Origin: Planctomycetota bacterium
Lineage (GTDB): Bacteria; Planctomycetota; UBA1135; UBA2386
Direction: 5' to 3'
DNA: 64,000 nt
NCBI GenBank assembly: GCA_020638695.1
Contig: JACKIB010000003.1
Coordinates: 1-64,000 of the forward strand
A program made the translations under genes and the position numbers. Of the stretch, positions 35,331 through 47,826 are shown in pieces; positions within the stretch are counted from its first letter, which is position 1; every line of letters begins with the position of its first letter. The notes beneath the pieces were generated by a model that was not told where the DNA came from, ran no database searches, and saw only the letters and a program-made list of their open reading frames with translations.

Positions 35331-35849
35331 ATGCGGACCATGCGCAGCCCCGTCCTCGGTGTCCTGCTCCTCGGAGCTTCGCTGGTCGCAGCGTGCACGA
35401 GTGAGTCCGTCCCGTCACCCGCCGCCGCGGCGACGAAGCCGGCGGACGACGCTGATTGCAACTTCGAAACGCCGTTGGTCCCCGGCGTTCCCGGCAGCCC
35501 CGGACACCTGATCAAGTCGGCACGCAACCCCAACGGCGCCAGCGAACTCGCGGTCCTCATGCGGCGGTTCGTCGACGACCTGGAGGAGGCACGCCGCCTG
35601 CTGGGCGCTGGCAAACCCACGCGAGCGCTGTTCGCCACCCACCGCAAGATGCGATGCGCGTGGCCGACCGATCCCAGCGAGCGAACTCGCGCATTCGATG
35701 ACCGGGCTCGAGCCTACCTCGCGCAGGTCCAGGCGTTCGACGCGCACCCGACCAAGCAGACCTACAACGCGGTGCTATCGGCGTGCAAGGCGTGCCACGA
35801 GGTCTCGTGCCCGGGACCACTCGACCTGATCGGCAAGCTGCGGATGTAG
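35331..35849 (+). CDS. Cytochrome c'-like lipoprotein
   Basis: 172-residue exported haem protein. A lipoprotein signal (VLGVLLLGASLVAAC) is cut before the cysteine, so it should be membrane tethered. The rest is mostly helical (ELAVLMRRFVDDLEEARRLL, TRALFATHRKMRCAWP, YLAQVQAFDAHPTKQTYNAV) with a single haem motif CKACH near the C-terminus, as in class II cytochromes c' and related four-helix proteins. A second CxxxxC pair (CHEVSC) overlaps the haem site. ATGs at 35331 and 35340 are both possible starts. No partner oxidase or dehydrogenase adjoins it, but two multi-haem loci lie in the same window. Redox partner unknown. Confidence 0.78.
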   Translation: MRTMRSPVLGVLLLGASLVAACTSESVPSPAAAATKPADDADCNFETPLVPGVPGSPGHLIKSARNPNGASELAVLMRRFVDDLEEARRLLGAGKPTRALFATHRKMRCAWPTDPSERTRAFDDRARAYLAQVQAFDAHPTKQTYNAVLSACKACHEVSCPGPLDLIGKLRM

Positions 35850-35936
35850 CTTGCTGCAGGATCCGGAAGCAACGCCGTGGTCCAGACGGACTACTCGCCG
35901 CGGCGAGAGCAACAGGTGCCCTCGCGACGCGACGAG

Positions 35937-37607
35937 TCAGCGCAGGCGCTCGAACTCGTCGCCCGGCGCCCAGCGCGGCGGCGCGTCCGCATCCGCCGTG
36001 GTCAGCAGGCACTCGAGCAGCAGCCGCGTGTCCTCGACCGCGCCGCGCAGGTCCCACTTCGGCGAGTACTCGTCGTTCGGCTGGTGGTACCGCGTCCGCG
36101 TGTAGGCGTTCTTCACCAGCGCCTTGCCGTGCGCGTTCTCCACGAAGTCGTTGCCGGCCTTGAAGTACGCCGAGGGGATCCCGTTGCGGGCGAAGGAGAA
36201 GTGGTCGGAGCGGTAGAACAGCCCCAGCGACACGTCAGGGTTGGGCACAAGCCGACGACCGCGACGCCTGGCGACCGCCTCGGCGAGCGCGGTCAGGCTG
36301 TTCTTGCCGTGGCCGACCATCGCGATGTCGCGGGTCATGCCCCAGATGTTGATGCTGTCGAGGTTGTAGTTGGCGACGATCTGCTTGCGCGGGATGGTCG
36401 GGTGGCGGGCGAAGTACAGCGAACCGAGCAGCCCGGACTCCTCCGCGGTCACCGCGACGAACAGCAGCGTGCGCTTGGGTGCCTTGGGTAGCGCGCCACA
36501 GGCGCGGGCCAGCGCCAGCATGGCCGCGCATCCCGACGCGTTGTCGAGCGCGCCGTTGTAGATCTCGTCGCCGTTCTTCGGCTCGCGGATCCCGAGGTGA
36601 TCGAAGTGGGCGGTGATCACCACCGCTTCGTCGCGCAGCTTCGGATCCGATCCCTCGAGCTTGCCGACCACGTTCGCCGACTCGATCTCCCGACTGCGGT
36701 TGTCGGTTGCGAGCTTGGCGCGCACGCCGAGCGGCACCGGTCTGAAGTCGCGGTGCTCGGCAGCGGCCCGCAGCTTGTCGAGGTCGTGACCGGCGAGCGC
36801 GACGATCCGCCGCGCCGCGTCCTCCGAGCACCAGGAGCGCACTGCCATCGTCGGCTCGTCCTTGCCGAACGGCAGCCAGAAGTCTTCACGCCCGTGGCTG
36901 TTCTGGATGACGTGGAACGGATAGCCGGCCGAAGCATCGGTGTGGATCACGACGCACGCCGCCGCACCGCGCCGTGCCGCCTCCTCGAACTTGTACGACC
37001 AGCGGCCGTAGTAGAGCCGCTTCGGGCCGGCGAACAGCTTGGGATCACCGGCTGGATCGTTGTTCATCACGAGCAGCACCTTGCCCCGCACGTCGACGCC
37101 CTTGAAGTCGTCCCACCGTTGCTCCGGAGCGCTGATGCCGTAGCCGACGAAGACCACTTCGCCATCGACCGAGGACTTCTCCCCCGGGTGCCCCGCCTCG
37201 GCCGTGTAGTCGCGCGGCGCCTGGAACGCCAACGTGTCACCGCTCGCGGACACCACCGTCAGCGGGGTGGTCACCTTGGCGGTGATCCCGCGCAGGGCTA
37301 CCGGCTGCTCCCACCCGTCCTTCGCCCCGGGAAGCAACCCGAACAGCTGCATCTGCGTGGCGATGTAGCGCCGCGCCAGCCGGTCGCCGCGCGTACCCAC
37401 CCCCCGCCCTTCGAGCAGGTCGTCGGCGAGGAAACGCACCATCCCGCGCAGCGCCGCCTGGTCGATCAGGTGCTCCACCGCCGCGCCGGGGTGGTTGGCC
37501 GCGGTGCCATCGCCGCCCTGTGGCGCGGCGGCCACTGGTCGCGCCCCGGCCACACACACGGCGGCGAACAGCAATGCGGAGAGACGGGGATGTGGAGGCT
37601 GCTGCAT
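35937..37607 (-). CDS. Exported M28-family zinc peptidase with PA domain
   Basis: 556-residue aminopeptidase-type enzyme. The signal peptide is PRLSALLFAAVCVAGARPVA, cut after AAA. An inserted PA domain spans about residues 130-260 (VVFVGYGISAPEQRWDDFKG, VDVRGKVLLVMNNDPA). The two-zinc site is complete: H in ITAHFDHLG, bridging D in NGALDNASGCA, catalytic EE in VTAEESGLLGS, D in YNLDSINIWG and H in SDHFSFARNGIPSAYF. Family length is usual for this planctomycete and proteobacterial type. It is divergent from gcvP with about 90 bp between start codons, and convergent with the cytochrome gene. It probably digests peptides in the periplasm or outside. Confidence 0.93.
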   Translation of the reverse strand: MQQPPHPRLSALLFAAVCVAGARPVAAAPQGGDGTAANHPGAAVEHLIDQAALRGMVRFLADDLLEGRGVGTRGDRLARRYIATQMQLFGLLPGAKDGWEQPVALRGITAKVTTPLTVVSASGDTLAFQAPRDYTAEAGHPGEKSSVDGEVVFVGYGISAPEQRWDDFKGVDVRGKVLLVMNNDPAGDPKLFAGPKRLYYGRWSYKFEEAARRGAAACVVIHTDASAGYPFHVIQNSHGREDFWLPFGKDEPTMAVRSWCSEDAARRIVALAGHDLDKLRAAAEHRDFRPVPLGVRAKLATDNRSREIESANVVGKLEGSDPKLRDEAVVITAHFDHLGIREPKNGDEIYNGALDNASGCAAMLALARACGALPKAPKRTLLFVAVTAEESGLLGSLYFARHPTIPRKQIVANYNLDSINIWGMTRDIAMVGHGKNSLTALAEAVARRRGRRLVPNPDVSLGLFYRSDHFSFARNGIPSAYFKAGNDFVENAHGKALVKNAYTRTRYHQPNDEYSPKWDLRGAVEDTRLLLECLLTTADADAPPRWAPGDEFERLR

Positions 37608-37697
37608 GCCGGAGTTCTATCCGACTTTCTGGTCGGATCGCTGCTGCGCGGCGATCCGCGGCTGAACTACACTCCGCGCCCCGAAACGCCCACCGCC

Positions 37698-40570
<2,873 letters not shown>

Positions 40571-40574
<4 letters not shown>

Positions 40575-42082
40575 GCGGGGCGGCCGACGCCCCGCTCAAG
40601 AAGACCGAGCACCGCGGCATGGAGCTGTGCCTGGTGCTGTTCCTGGCGTTGTTCGGCACCGCGCGCGTGGCGGTCAACGCGCTGTCGTTCCCGTTCTTCG
40701 GCCACATCGACGAAGTTCAGCACATCGACACGCTGCTGAAGTACGCCGCGCTGCGCCCGCCGTCGGTGCGCGATGACGCGTACCTCCCGGAGACCACCCG
40801 ACTGAAGGTCTACTTCGCCTCGCCGGAGTACCTCCCCGCGGGCGCGTTGCCGATCCCCCCCGTACTCTGGCCGGACGAAGTGCGGCGGACGCACTTCGCT
40901 GCCTACTTGAAGTCTCGCCAGGTTCCAGCGCACCAGGACCACAACTACGAGGCGATGCAGCCACCGACCTACTACCTGCTGGCCGGCGCGTGGCTGCGGT
41001 TCGGTCGCTGGCTCGGCATGCACGACATCGATGCGCTGTACTTCGCGCGGCTGTTCGGCGCGCTGTGCCTGGGCGCCACGGTGCTGCTCGCCTGGCTCGT
41101 CCCGCGCTGCTTTGCCCCCGAGCACCGATTCGTGCGGCTCGCGGCCCCGACGCTGCTCGCGGTCCTGCCCCAGGACTGCTTCTACTTCATCACCAACGAC
41201 CCCGCAGGCGCCCCACTCGGCGGCCTCAGTCTGCTGCTGTTGCTGTGGCTACGCCGGCGCGGCAGCTTCTCACTCGGGCTGGCGGCCGGCATCTCGGTCG
41301 GAGCGACCGCGCTGGTGAAGGTGAACAACCTGCTGGTGTTCTTCGCAGCCGGCGCCATCGCGGCGGCGCACACGGCAGCGCAGCTGCGCGCCGACCGACC
41401 GGCGCTCGACCGACGTGTCGCCGGGTTCGCGCTCGGTGCGGGAACCCTGTTCTTCGGCTGGATCGCATGGGCCTTCCACGCCTCCGGGGAGTTCTACGGC
41501 ACACGCCACAAGACCACGATCCTCGGCTATCAGGCGCAGACCTGGGATGGTCTGCGCAACCACCCGATGTGGTCGCTCGACGGCTTGTGGACCTTCGTGT
41601 CGCACACCTGCGGCAACTTCTGGCGCGGCGAAGTGTACTGGCACGGGGTCCCGATGCGATTCGCATGGTTCGACACCGCGCTGCTGGTGCTGACGGCCAT
41701 CTGCTTGGGTGCGTCGCTCGGTGCCGTCCTGTTGCGCCGGCCCACCCGTCTGCCGTGGCCACTGGCGCTACCGAGCTACACGCTGCTGGTCGGCGGGCTG
41801 CTGATGTTGTTCGGGCTGTCGCTCTACTGGGACTTCGCGCGCGCCTACTACCCGTCTACCCAGTTTCCGTTCGCGGTGTCCGGCCGGCTGCTGACCTTGG
41901 CACTGGTGCCGTTCGCCGTGTGCTTCTGCGACGGCTTGTCGCGCATCGCCTCACGAGGCCGCACGGCACTGCTGGTGCTGCTGGCCCTCGCCCTGCTCGG
42001 CACCGAGCTACTGTGGATGTTTCCGGTGATCGAAAGCGATTACAACTTCTGGCATCTCCCCCGGCAGGCTGTCCCTTGGTGA
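40571..42082 (+). CDS. GT-C-like polytopic membrane protein coupled to gcvP
   Basis: 503-residue membrane protein if the GTG at 40571, which overlaps the gcvP stop (GTGA), is used; an ATG at 40619 (MELCLVLFLALFG) is the alternative. About eleven hydrophobic helices. After the first helix an extracytoplasmic loop contains FFGHIDEVQHIDTLLKYAAL with acidic residues, then YEAMQPPTYYLLAGAWLRFG, the P-P-x-YY pattern of GT-C transferases and DUF2142-type proteins. A polyprenyl-sugar-dependent transferase is the best guess, with no evidence for the sugar. Its stop overlaps the next gene by four bases. Coupling to gcvP has no obvious metabolic reason and may simply be compact packing. Confidence 0.7.
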
Positions 42083-42588
42083 TCGACTGCGGAACCTTCG
42101 TACTGCGTCCCTTCCACGCTGCGGACCGTGACGCACTGGTCCAGATTGCGGACGACCCCAGCGTCGCCGCCAACCTGCGCGACCGCTTCCCGCACCCGTA
42201 CACGCCGGCCGACGCCGACGCATGGCTGGCCCACGTCGACAGCGAGCAACCGACGCGTCACTTCGCAATCGCACGGGATCACACCCTGCTCGGCAGCATC
42301 GGGCTCGAAGTGCAGTCCGACGTCAATCGACTCTGCGCCGAGGTCGGCTACTACGTCGGTCGCCAGCACCGGGGACAGGGGATCGCCACCGCCGCCACCG
42401 TCGCAGCCACCGACTATGCGTTCGCCACGCTGGGGATGCAGCGCGTGTTCGCAATCGTGTTCGAGAGCAACCCCGGCTCGGCGCGGGTACTGGAGCGAGC
42501 CGGATTCGTGCTCGAAGGCCGGCTACGCCGTGCGATCCTCAAGGCAGGCCGAGTGATGGACGCGCTACTGTACGCGCGGGTCCAATGA
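42079..42588 (+). CDS. GNAT N-acetyltransferase, RimJ/RimL-like
   Basis: 169-residue acetyl-CoA-dependent acyltransferase. GTG at 42079 overlaps the upstream TGA by four bases; TTG at 42076 is possible. The order of motifs is that of the RimJ/RimL branch: LRPFHAADRDALVQIADDPS, FAIARDHTLLGSIGLE, EVGYYVGRQHRGQGIATAA (acetyl-CoA pyrophosphate loop, RGQGIA), then YAFATLGMQRVFAIVFESN and SARVLERAGFVLEGRLRRAI. This group acetylates ribosomal protein N-termini, antibiotics or small amines, so the substrate is open. Last gene of the gcvP-led overlapping trio. Confidence 0.9.
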   Translation: MIDCGTFVLRPFHAADRDALVQIADDPSVAANLRDRFPHPYTPADADAWLAHVDSEQPTRHFAIARDHTLLGSIGLEVQSDVNRLCAEVGYYVGRQHRGQGIATAATVAATDYAFATLGMQRVFAIVFESNPGSARVLERAGFVLEGRLRRAILKAGRVMDALLYARVQ

Positions 42589-42649
42589 GCTGCAGGCATG
42601 GTGCGGCCTCGCCCGCACTACCGACGAGCCGACGGTTGCGACGTCCGGA

Positions 42650-43726
42650 CTAACCGAGTTCCACCGTCCGCCCGCTGCGGAACGCTTCATCGGCGGCGAG
42701 CACGATCCGGGTCGCGTTGACGGCGTCGCGCAGGTGCTCGGTCAGGTCCTCGTCACCGAGGATCGCCCGCGCGAACCGCTGCTGCTCCAGCCGACACAGC
42801 CCGTCGTGGTCGGGCTCGTCGCCGGTGTCGATCACCTGGTCGGCGCGGGCGAACATGCCCGCCGCGTCGCGCTCCGCCCAGTGCACGCGCAAGCTGCTGG
42901 TCGCGGTGTGCGAGGCGACGTCCGCCGAGCCCGCCGCGCGCTCACCGGCGCTCTGGTCGACGATGCTGACACAGCCGCGCGGGCCGACCACGTCTTTGAC
43001 GAAGAACGCCACCTCGCTCATCATCGGACCCCATCCCGCCTCGTACCAGCCGACCGAGCCGTCGTCGAAGGTCACCTGCAGCTGGCCGTAGTTGTACATC
43101 TCGGGCACGAGTTCGTCGCTGAGTCGGGCGCCGATCGCGCTGACGCGCAATGGCCGCGCGCCGGTCATCTGGCACATCACGTCGACGTAGTGCACCCCGC
43201 AGTCGACGATCGGCGAAATCGAGTTCATCAGTGCCTTGTGCGTCTCCCAGTCCTTGCCGCGGCTCTGCTGGTTGAGGTTCATCCGCATCACCAGCGGCTT
43301 GCCGAGTGTGCGCGCCTGCTCGATGAACCGCTGCCAAGCCGGGTGAACGCGCAGGATGTAGCCGACCATCAGCTTGCGGCCGCGCTCCCGGGCCATGGCC
43401 ACCAGTTCCTCGGCCTGCGCGACCGTGTTGGCCAGCGGCTTCTCGGCGAACACGTGCGCCCCGGCCGACAAGCTCTGCCTACACAGCGCAAAGTGGGTGT
43501 CCGGGTAGGTGTTGATCGAGACGCAGTCCGGGGCTGTCTCGCGCAGTGCGGCGGCGAAGTCGCCGAACGTCGGCGCCCCGCCGAGTTCGGCCGCCAGCCG
43601 CTCGCGGCTCTGCGGGCCGCGACTCACCAACCCAACCAACTCGAACTCGTCGAGCGACCGATAGGCGCGGGCATGGGACGTCCCCATGTTGCCGCAGCCG
43701 ACCACCAACACGCGCAGCTTCGCCAT
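42650..43726 (-). CDS. Gfo/Idh/MocA-family NAD(P)-dependent oxidoreductase
   Basis: 358-residue cytoplasmic dehydrogenase. The ATG at 43726 places the dinucleotide fold at the N-terminus, LRVLVVGCGNMGTSHARAY; ten further upstream codons are unneeded. The catalytic lysine is in the family motif HVFAEKPLANTVAQAEEL. The substrate domain contains YILRVHPAWQRF, NQQSRGKDWETHKALMNSIS and DCGVHYVDVMCQMTGARPL, where the histidine of DCGVHYVD is the usual second catalytic residue. Such enzymes oxidise or reduce sugars and inositols; the substrate cannot be read from sequence. It converges with the GNAT gene and diverges from the VWA protein. Confidence 0.92.
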   Translation of the reverse strand: MAKLRVLVVGCGNMGTSHARAYRSLDEFELVGLVSRGPQSRERLAAELGGAPTFGDFAAALRETAPDCVSINTYPDTHFALCRQSLSAGAHVFAEKPLANTVAQAEELVAMARERGRKLMVGYILRVHPAWQRFIEQARTLGKPLVMRMNLNQQSRGKDWETHKALMNSISPIVDCGVHYVDVMCQMTGARPLRVSAIGARLSDELVPEMYNYGQLQVTFDDGSVGWYEAGWGPMMSEVAFFVKDVVGPRGCVSIVDQSAGERAAGSADVASHTATSSLRVHWAERDAAGMFARADQVIDTGDEPDHDGLCRLEQQRFARAILGDEDLTEHLRDAVNATRIVLAADEAFRSGRTVELG

Positions 43727-43842
43727 GCACCTGAGTTTGCCCGCCCGGCCGGGCAAATGCGCGCGGCGAGAACCACGACGCGCCGCCGCGACGCGCGACG
43801 CACACTGGATCGCACCGCGGCCCGGCCGTACGATCGCCCCGC

Positions 43843-46233
43843 GTGGAGTGCATCCGAACTCGCGCCACTGGCGCGCGGGGCCCGACGGTCACGGGCCTTC
43901 TCCTGCTCCTGGCTGGCACGACGTGGTGGTGCACGGCATGCGGCGGTAGCGGCGGAACCAGCCAACCGAGCGTGTCGATCGGCAGCATCGTCAAGCTTGC
44001 GGAAGCCCAGGTCGATTTGCCCGGCCGCATCAGCATGTTCTTCCAAGTGCGCTCGCCGGAGGGCAAGCCGGTACCCGGCCTGGATGCGTCCAGCTTCGTC
44101 CTGGAAGAGAACCAGCAACTGGTGTCGACCACCGAGTCTTCGCAGCGCCTGCTCGCCCGACCGCAGACCTTCCGATCGATCTCTCTACTGCTGCTCGACC
44201 GCAGCAACAGCGTCGCCACCAGCGAGCAGGGCCGGGCGGCCGAGATCACCGCGGCCAAGGAGTACATCCGCCAGGCGACCACCTCGCCCAACACCTTCGT
44301 CGGGCTGGCGTGGTTCGACGGGCGGCGGGGTATCCACTGGGTGCTGGACGGGCAGTTCCAACCCACCACCTTCAGCAACGACGCCGAATACCTGCTCGCC
44401 GCGATCGAGAACCTGCACACCGAGCCGGTCGGTAGCGGCTCGACCAACCTCTACGGTGCGATCCTCGCCGGGCTCGACGAACTCGACACGGCCGACCAGG
44501 CAGCTCAGGCAGCCGGTGTGGCGTACCGCAGCCTGACGCTGGTCACGTTCACCGACGGTACCGACCAGGCGGGTATCGAACAGCTGGCGAATGCGCAGGC
44601 GCGGGTCGACAACGTCAAGTACAGCTCGTTCACGATCGGCTTGGGACTGGAGATCTCGCCGGCCACGCTGCAGTCACTCGGCAAGGACGGCTTCGTCACC
44701 GCGGAGCGCCTGGAAGACCTTGCAGCGCGCTTCCGGGAGACCGCCACCACCGTGCGCGACCTGGCGAACAGCTTCTACGTGCTGGCCTACTGTTCCCCGA
44801 AGCAGGATGGCTCGGGCACCCACACGCTCACGCTGCGTGCGTATGCGGCGGAAGGTCCGGCGCTGGTCAGCTACGAGTTCTCCGCCGACTACTTCTCCGG
44901 CGGGTGCGGTTTCGTCGACACCGCGTTCGTCGATCCGGTGCCTGGTCGACGGCACGTGCCGGTCGGTCTGGTCGAAGACGACAGCGGCGCGTTCTACGTG
45001 CTCGGTTCGCACAACCTGCCCGAGGAGCCGCCGGGGAACCCCCGTCAGGCGGTGTTCCTCGCCCGGTTCGGTGCCGACGGGCGGCGCGACGACACGTTCG
45101 GGCGCGCCGGCGTGGTGACCTTCGAGACGCTGGGCAGCTACGACTACTTGACCGCTGCCGGATTGGCGAAGGAAACCGGTGGCAGCCTGGTGATCGGCTT
45201 GAACGCGAACACCGACTCGATGCTCGCCACCAGCCACGCCGCAGTACTGCGCGTCTCGCCGGCCGGGGTGGTGCTCGCCAGCACGGTGTTGCCCCAGGCT
45301 TCGAACCGCGGCGACTTCGTGCGCGACCTCGCGGTCGACCACCTCGGACGGATCGTGCTGTCGGGCGATGGCGCCCTCGACACCGGTCCGCGGACCACGA
45401 TCTGGCGGTTGGCCGGCGACCTCACCGTCGATGCGGGGTTCGCCACCGGCGGCGTGTTCCACCACGCAGTCGTACCCTCCAAGGCGCTGGACACCGGCCT
45501 CGCGGTCGCGATCGACACCGACGACTCGATCGTCTGCATCGGCACCGGGACCCATCCCACCACCGGCCTGCCGGACGGCAAGGTAGTCCGCCTGCTGCCG
45601 AGCGGCGCGCTGGACCCGGTGTTCGGCAACACGGGCCTGGTGTTGTTGAGCAACGCGTTCCTGTCGCGCCTGTCGAGCCAGCCGAGGTGTCTGGGGATCG
45701 ACGCGCTGGGACGGATCGTGGTCGGCGGCACGACGTCCACGTCACCGACGCCGACCCCTCCGTTCTCGCCATCGCTGTGGCGCATGAGCCGGACCGGACA
45801 GCCGGACACGTCGTTCGCCGGCCTCGCCACCACCGGCACCGGGCGCGTCGGTTTGCCGGTGAGTCTCACCGACGAGGAGCGCAAGGTGTTCGGCGGCAGC
45901 GCGGTGCTCAACCACCTGGTGGTGCACAAGGACGGCAACATCCTGGCGACCGGCAACCGAACCAACGGCCAGAACCACACCGACATGGTGGTCTGGAACT
46001 TCAGCGACCTCGGCCGATTGGTGCCCGCCTACAACAGCACCGGGTTCCTGATCGAGGACGGGTCGATCGTCGACGACGGGAACGAGAACGCGCTGCGCAT
46101 CGCGGTCGGCGCGAGCGGCCGCATCTTCGCCGTCGGAACCTCGACCAGTCCGGCCGACCCCAGTGGTGTCACCACGTGCCTGTGGGTCGATGCGGAACCG
46201 CGTCGGGTATTCGCGCCGTTCGGCGCCCGGTAG
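43843..46233 (+). CDS. Exported VWA-domain protein with delta-60 repeats
   Basis: 796-residue exported protein. The start is GTG at 43843; a hydrophobic segment (TVTGLLLLLAGTTWWCTAC) follows, probably a signal peptide or lipoprotein signal although the lipobox is not canonical. Residues about 105-320 are a von Willebrand A domain with an intact metal site: DRSNS in LLLLDRSNSVATSEQG, the threonine in GSTNLYGAILAGLDEL and the aspartate in TFTDGTDQ. The C-terminal half carries delta-60 repeats of the form G-x-D-x-x-F-G-x-x-G, for example FGADGRRDDTFGRAGVVTFE and LLPSGALDPVFGNTGLVLLS. These fit a propeller. A role in adhesion or surface display is inference only. Confidence 0.85.
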   Translation: MECIRTRATGARGPTVTGLLLLLAGTTWWCTACGGSGGTSQPSVSIGSIVKLAEAQVDLPGRISMFFQVRSPEGKPVPGLDASSFVLEENQQLVSTTESSQRLLARPQTFRSISLLLLDRSNSVATSEQGRAAEITAAKEYIRQATTSPNTFVGLAWFDGRRGIHWVLDGQFQPTTFSNDAEYLLAAIENLHTEPVGSGSTNLYGAILAGLDELDTADQAAQAAGVAYRSLTLVTFTDGTDQAGIEQLANAQARVDNVKYSSFTIGLGLEISPATLQSLGKDGFVTAERLEDLAARFRETATTVRDLANSFYVLAYCSPKQDGSGTHTLTLRAYAAEGPALVSYEFSADYFSGGCGFVDTAFVDPVPGRRHVPVGLVEDDSGAFYVLGSHNLPEEPPGNPRQAVFLARFGADGRRDDTFGRAGVVTFETLGSYDYLTAAGLAKETGGSLVIGLNANTDSMLATSHAAVLRVSPAGVVLASTVLPQASNRGDFVRDLAVDHLGRIVLSGDGALDTGPRTTIWRLAGDLTVDAGFATGGVFHHAVVPSKALDTGLAVAIDTDDSIVCIGTGTHPTTGLPDGKVVRLLPSGALDPVFGNTGLVLLSNAFLSRLSSQPRCLGIDALGRIVVGGTTSTSPTPTPPFSPSLWRMSRTGQPDTSFAGLATTGTGRVGLPVSLTDEERKVFGGSAVLNHLVVHKDGNILATGNRTNGQNHTDMVVWNFSDLGRLVPAYNSTGFLIEDGSIVDDGNENALRIAVGASGRIFAVGTSTSPADPSGVTTCLWVDAEPRRVFAPFGAR

Positions 46234-46287
46234 CCCGGAGCGCTCTCGAGCAGCGCGGTCGGCTGGTCGCGCAGTGCGCGGCCCGAC

Positions 46288-47826
46288 TCACCCGGCGTTG
46301 CGGCGCACCAGTGTGTAGTACGCGGCCTCGTGCAGTAGCGGCGTGCCGTCGCGCGCCTTCAGCCCGCGGACTCGCAGCTCGTGCACGTAGCCGGGCCGCA
46401 GCGGACGCACGGTGACCCGCAGGCTACGACCGTCCTCGGACAATGCGCCCGTGGCAACGGACAGGCTGCGCTTGTCGGCCTCGGGACCGCCGTAGCGACT
46501 CTCCAGTCGATAGGTGTAGCTGTCGATCGCGAAGCGGGCAGCCGCCACACCATCGGCATCGAGTGGCTTGGTGAACGACAGCAGAAAGCCGTCCCCCTGC
46601 AGCTGCATGGTCAGGATCTCGAGCGGCACCTCGCGGGTCCACACCAGGCGTTGCAGACCCTGCCGCTTGTTGCCCTTGCTGCCCCATCCGGCGTTGGTCA
46701 TCCCACAGAACAACGACCCGTCCTCACCCTGGCACAGTCGAGTGATGCCGCACTGGAAGCCCTCCCGGAACGGGAAGCACGCACCCTGCCAGTGGCCCCC
46801 GATCTTCTCCAGGAACACCCGCATCACGCTGGCGTGGTGCTGGTCGCCCACCAACAACTGGCCGCCGAACGGACCGAACGCGCCGCGCGACAGGTCCCAC
46901 AGCATCCCGCTGGGGCTCTTGCCCATCTTGTCGTACGGAAACCACACCGCCGGCATCTTGAACTGCGGAACGGTCTGTTTCAGGTCCTTCATGAAGGTCC
47001 CGGAGCGCGGCTTCGGGATCGAAGCGAACGGCTCGCCCGCCAGTTGCTTGCTGACCAACCCGTGTGGATGGCCGTGGAAGTCCCCGTGCTCGAGATGCGC
47101 CAGCTTGCTGGCGTTGCACCACTCGCCCTGGTTGTCGGTGTAGAACACGTCGCCCCACGGGCTGACCTCCACGCCGGCGGGCGAACGCAGCCCGGCACAC
47201 ATCGGCTCCATCGTTCCGGTCGCGGGATCGATGCGCAGGGCCCAGCCGCGCCAGTGCGCCTTGCCCAGCGGCTCCTCCCCGAATGGCTTGTTGGTCGTGA
47301 CCCACAGCTTGCCGTCGCGATCGACGCGCGGGCCGAAGTTGTACTCGTGGTAGTTGCCGCTGATACCCCAGCCGTCGTACACCGTCTCGAACACGTCGGC
47401 GCGACCATCGCCGTCGCGATCCTTCATGCGCGTCAGCTCGCCGCGCTGGGCGGTGTAGATCCAGCCGTCCAACGCCAAGAGGCCGAGCGGCTGCGCCAGC
47501 CCGCTGGCCCACAGCGTGAACTTGGCCGACTTCGGATCGTCGAGATACGGGTCGTGCAGCAACCAGATGCTGCCGGTGCGGGTCGCGATCAGCAGCGTGC
47601 CATCGCGGTTGCGCAGCATCGCGCTGACCTCCAGGCGCCGAGCCGAATCCTCCGGAAAGGTCACGATCCGGTAGTAGGTCGCCTCCTGGCTGCGGGGATC
47701 CGCTCGCATCGCGCGCGGTTGTCGCGCCGTGGAGCGCGTTCGGACCGCGGGTGGGACCTCCTCCTCACCCTGCGCGGCGAGACTCGACAGCAACACGCAA
47801 CCCGCCACACTCGTCCACGGCTTCAC
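46288..47826 (-). CDS. Secreted sugar-dehydrogenase-like beta-propeller protein
   Basis: 512-residue exported protein. The GTG at 47826 overlaps the upstream TGA by four bases and starts a signal peptide (KPWTSVAGCVLLSSLAAQ). It folds as a PQQ-type soluble-dehydrogenase propeller of planctomycetes: MLRNRDGTLLIATRTGSIWL, MKDRDGDGRADVFETVYDG, YNFGPRVDRDGKLWVTTNKP, GLRSPAGVEVSPWGDVFYTD and NQGEWCNASK. The C-terminal beta region (LEILTMQLQGDGFLLSFTKP onward) resembles that of the DUF6797 protein at 22.0 kb. It has no CXXCH, so electrons would pass to the multi-haem cytochrome encoded immediately upstream. Substrate unknown. Confidence 0.84.
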   Translation of the reverse strand: MKPWTSVAGCVLLSSLAAQGEEEVPPAVRTRSTARQPRAMRADPRSQEATYYRIVTFPEDSARRLEVSAMLRNRDGTLLIATRTGSIWLLHDPYLDDPKSAKFTLWASGLAQPLGLLALDGWIYTAQRGELTRMKDRDGDGRADVFETVYDGWGISGNYHEYNFGPRVDRDGKLWVTTNKPFGEEPLGKAHWRGWALRIDPATGTMEPMCAGLRSPAGVEVSPWGDVFYTDNQGEWCNASKLAHLEHGDFHGHPHGLVSKQLAGEPFASIPKPRSGTFMKDLKQTVPQFKMPAVWFPYDKMGKSPSGMLWDLSRGAFGPFGGQLLVGDQHHASVMRVFLEKIGGHWQGACFPFREGFQCGITRLCQGEDGSLFCGMTNAGWGSKGNKRQGLQRLVWTREVPLEILTMQLQGDGFLLSFTKPLDADGVAAARFAIDSYTYRLESRYGGPEADKRSLSVATGALSEDGRSLRVTVRPLRPGYVHELRVRGLKARDGTPLLHEAAYYTLVRRNAG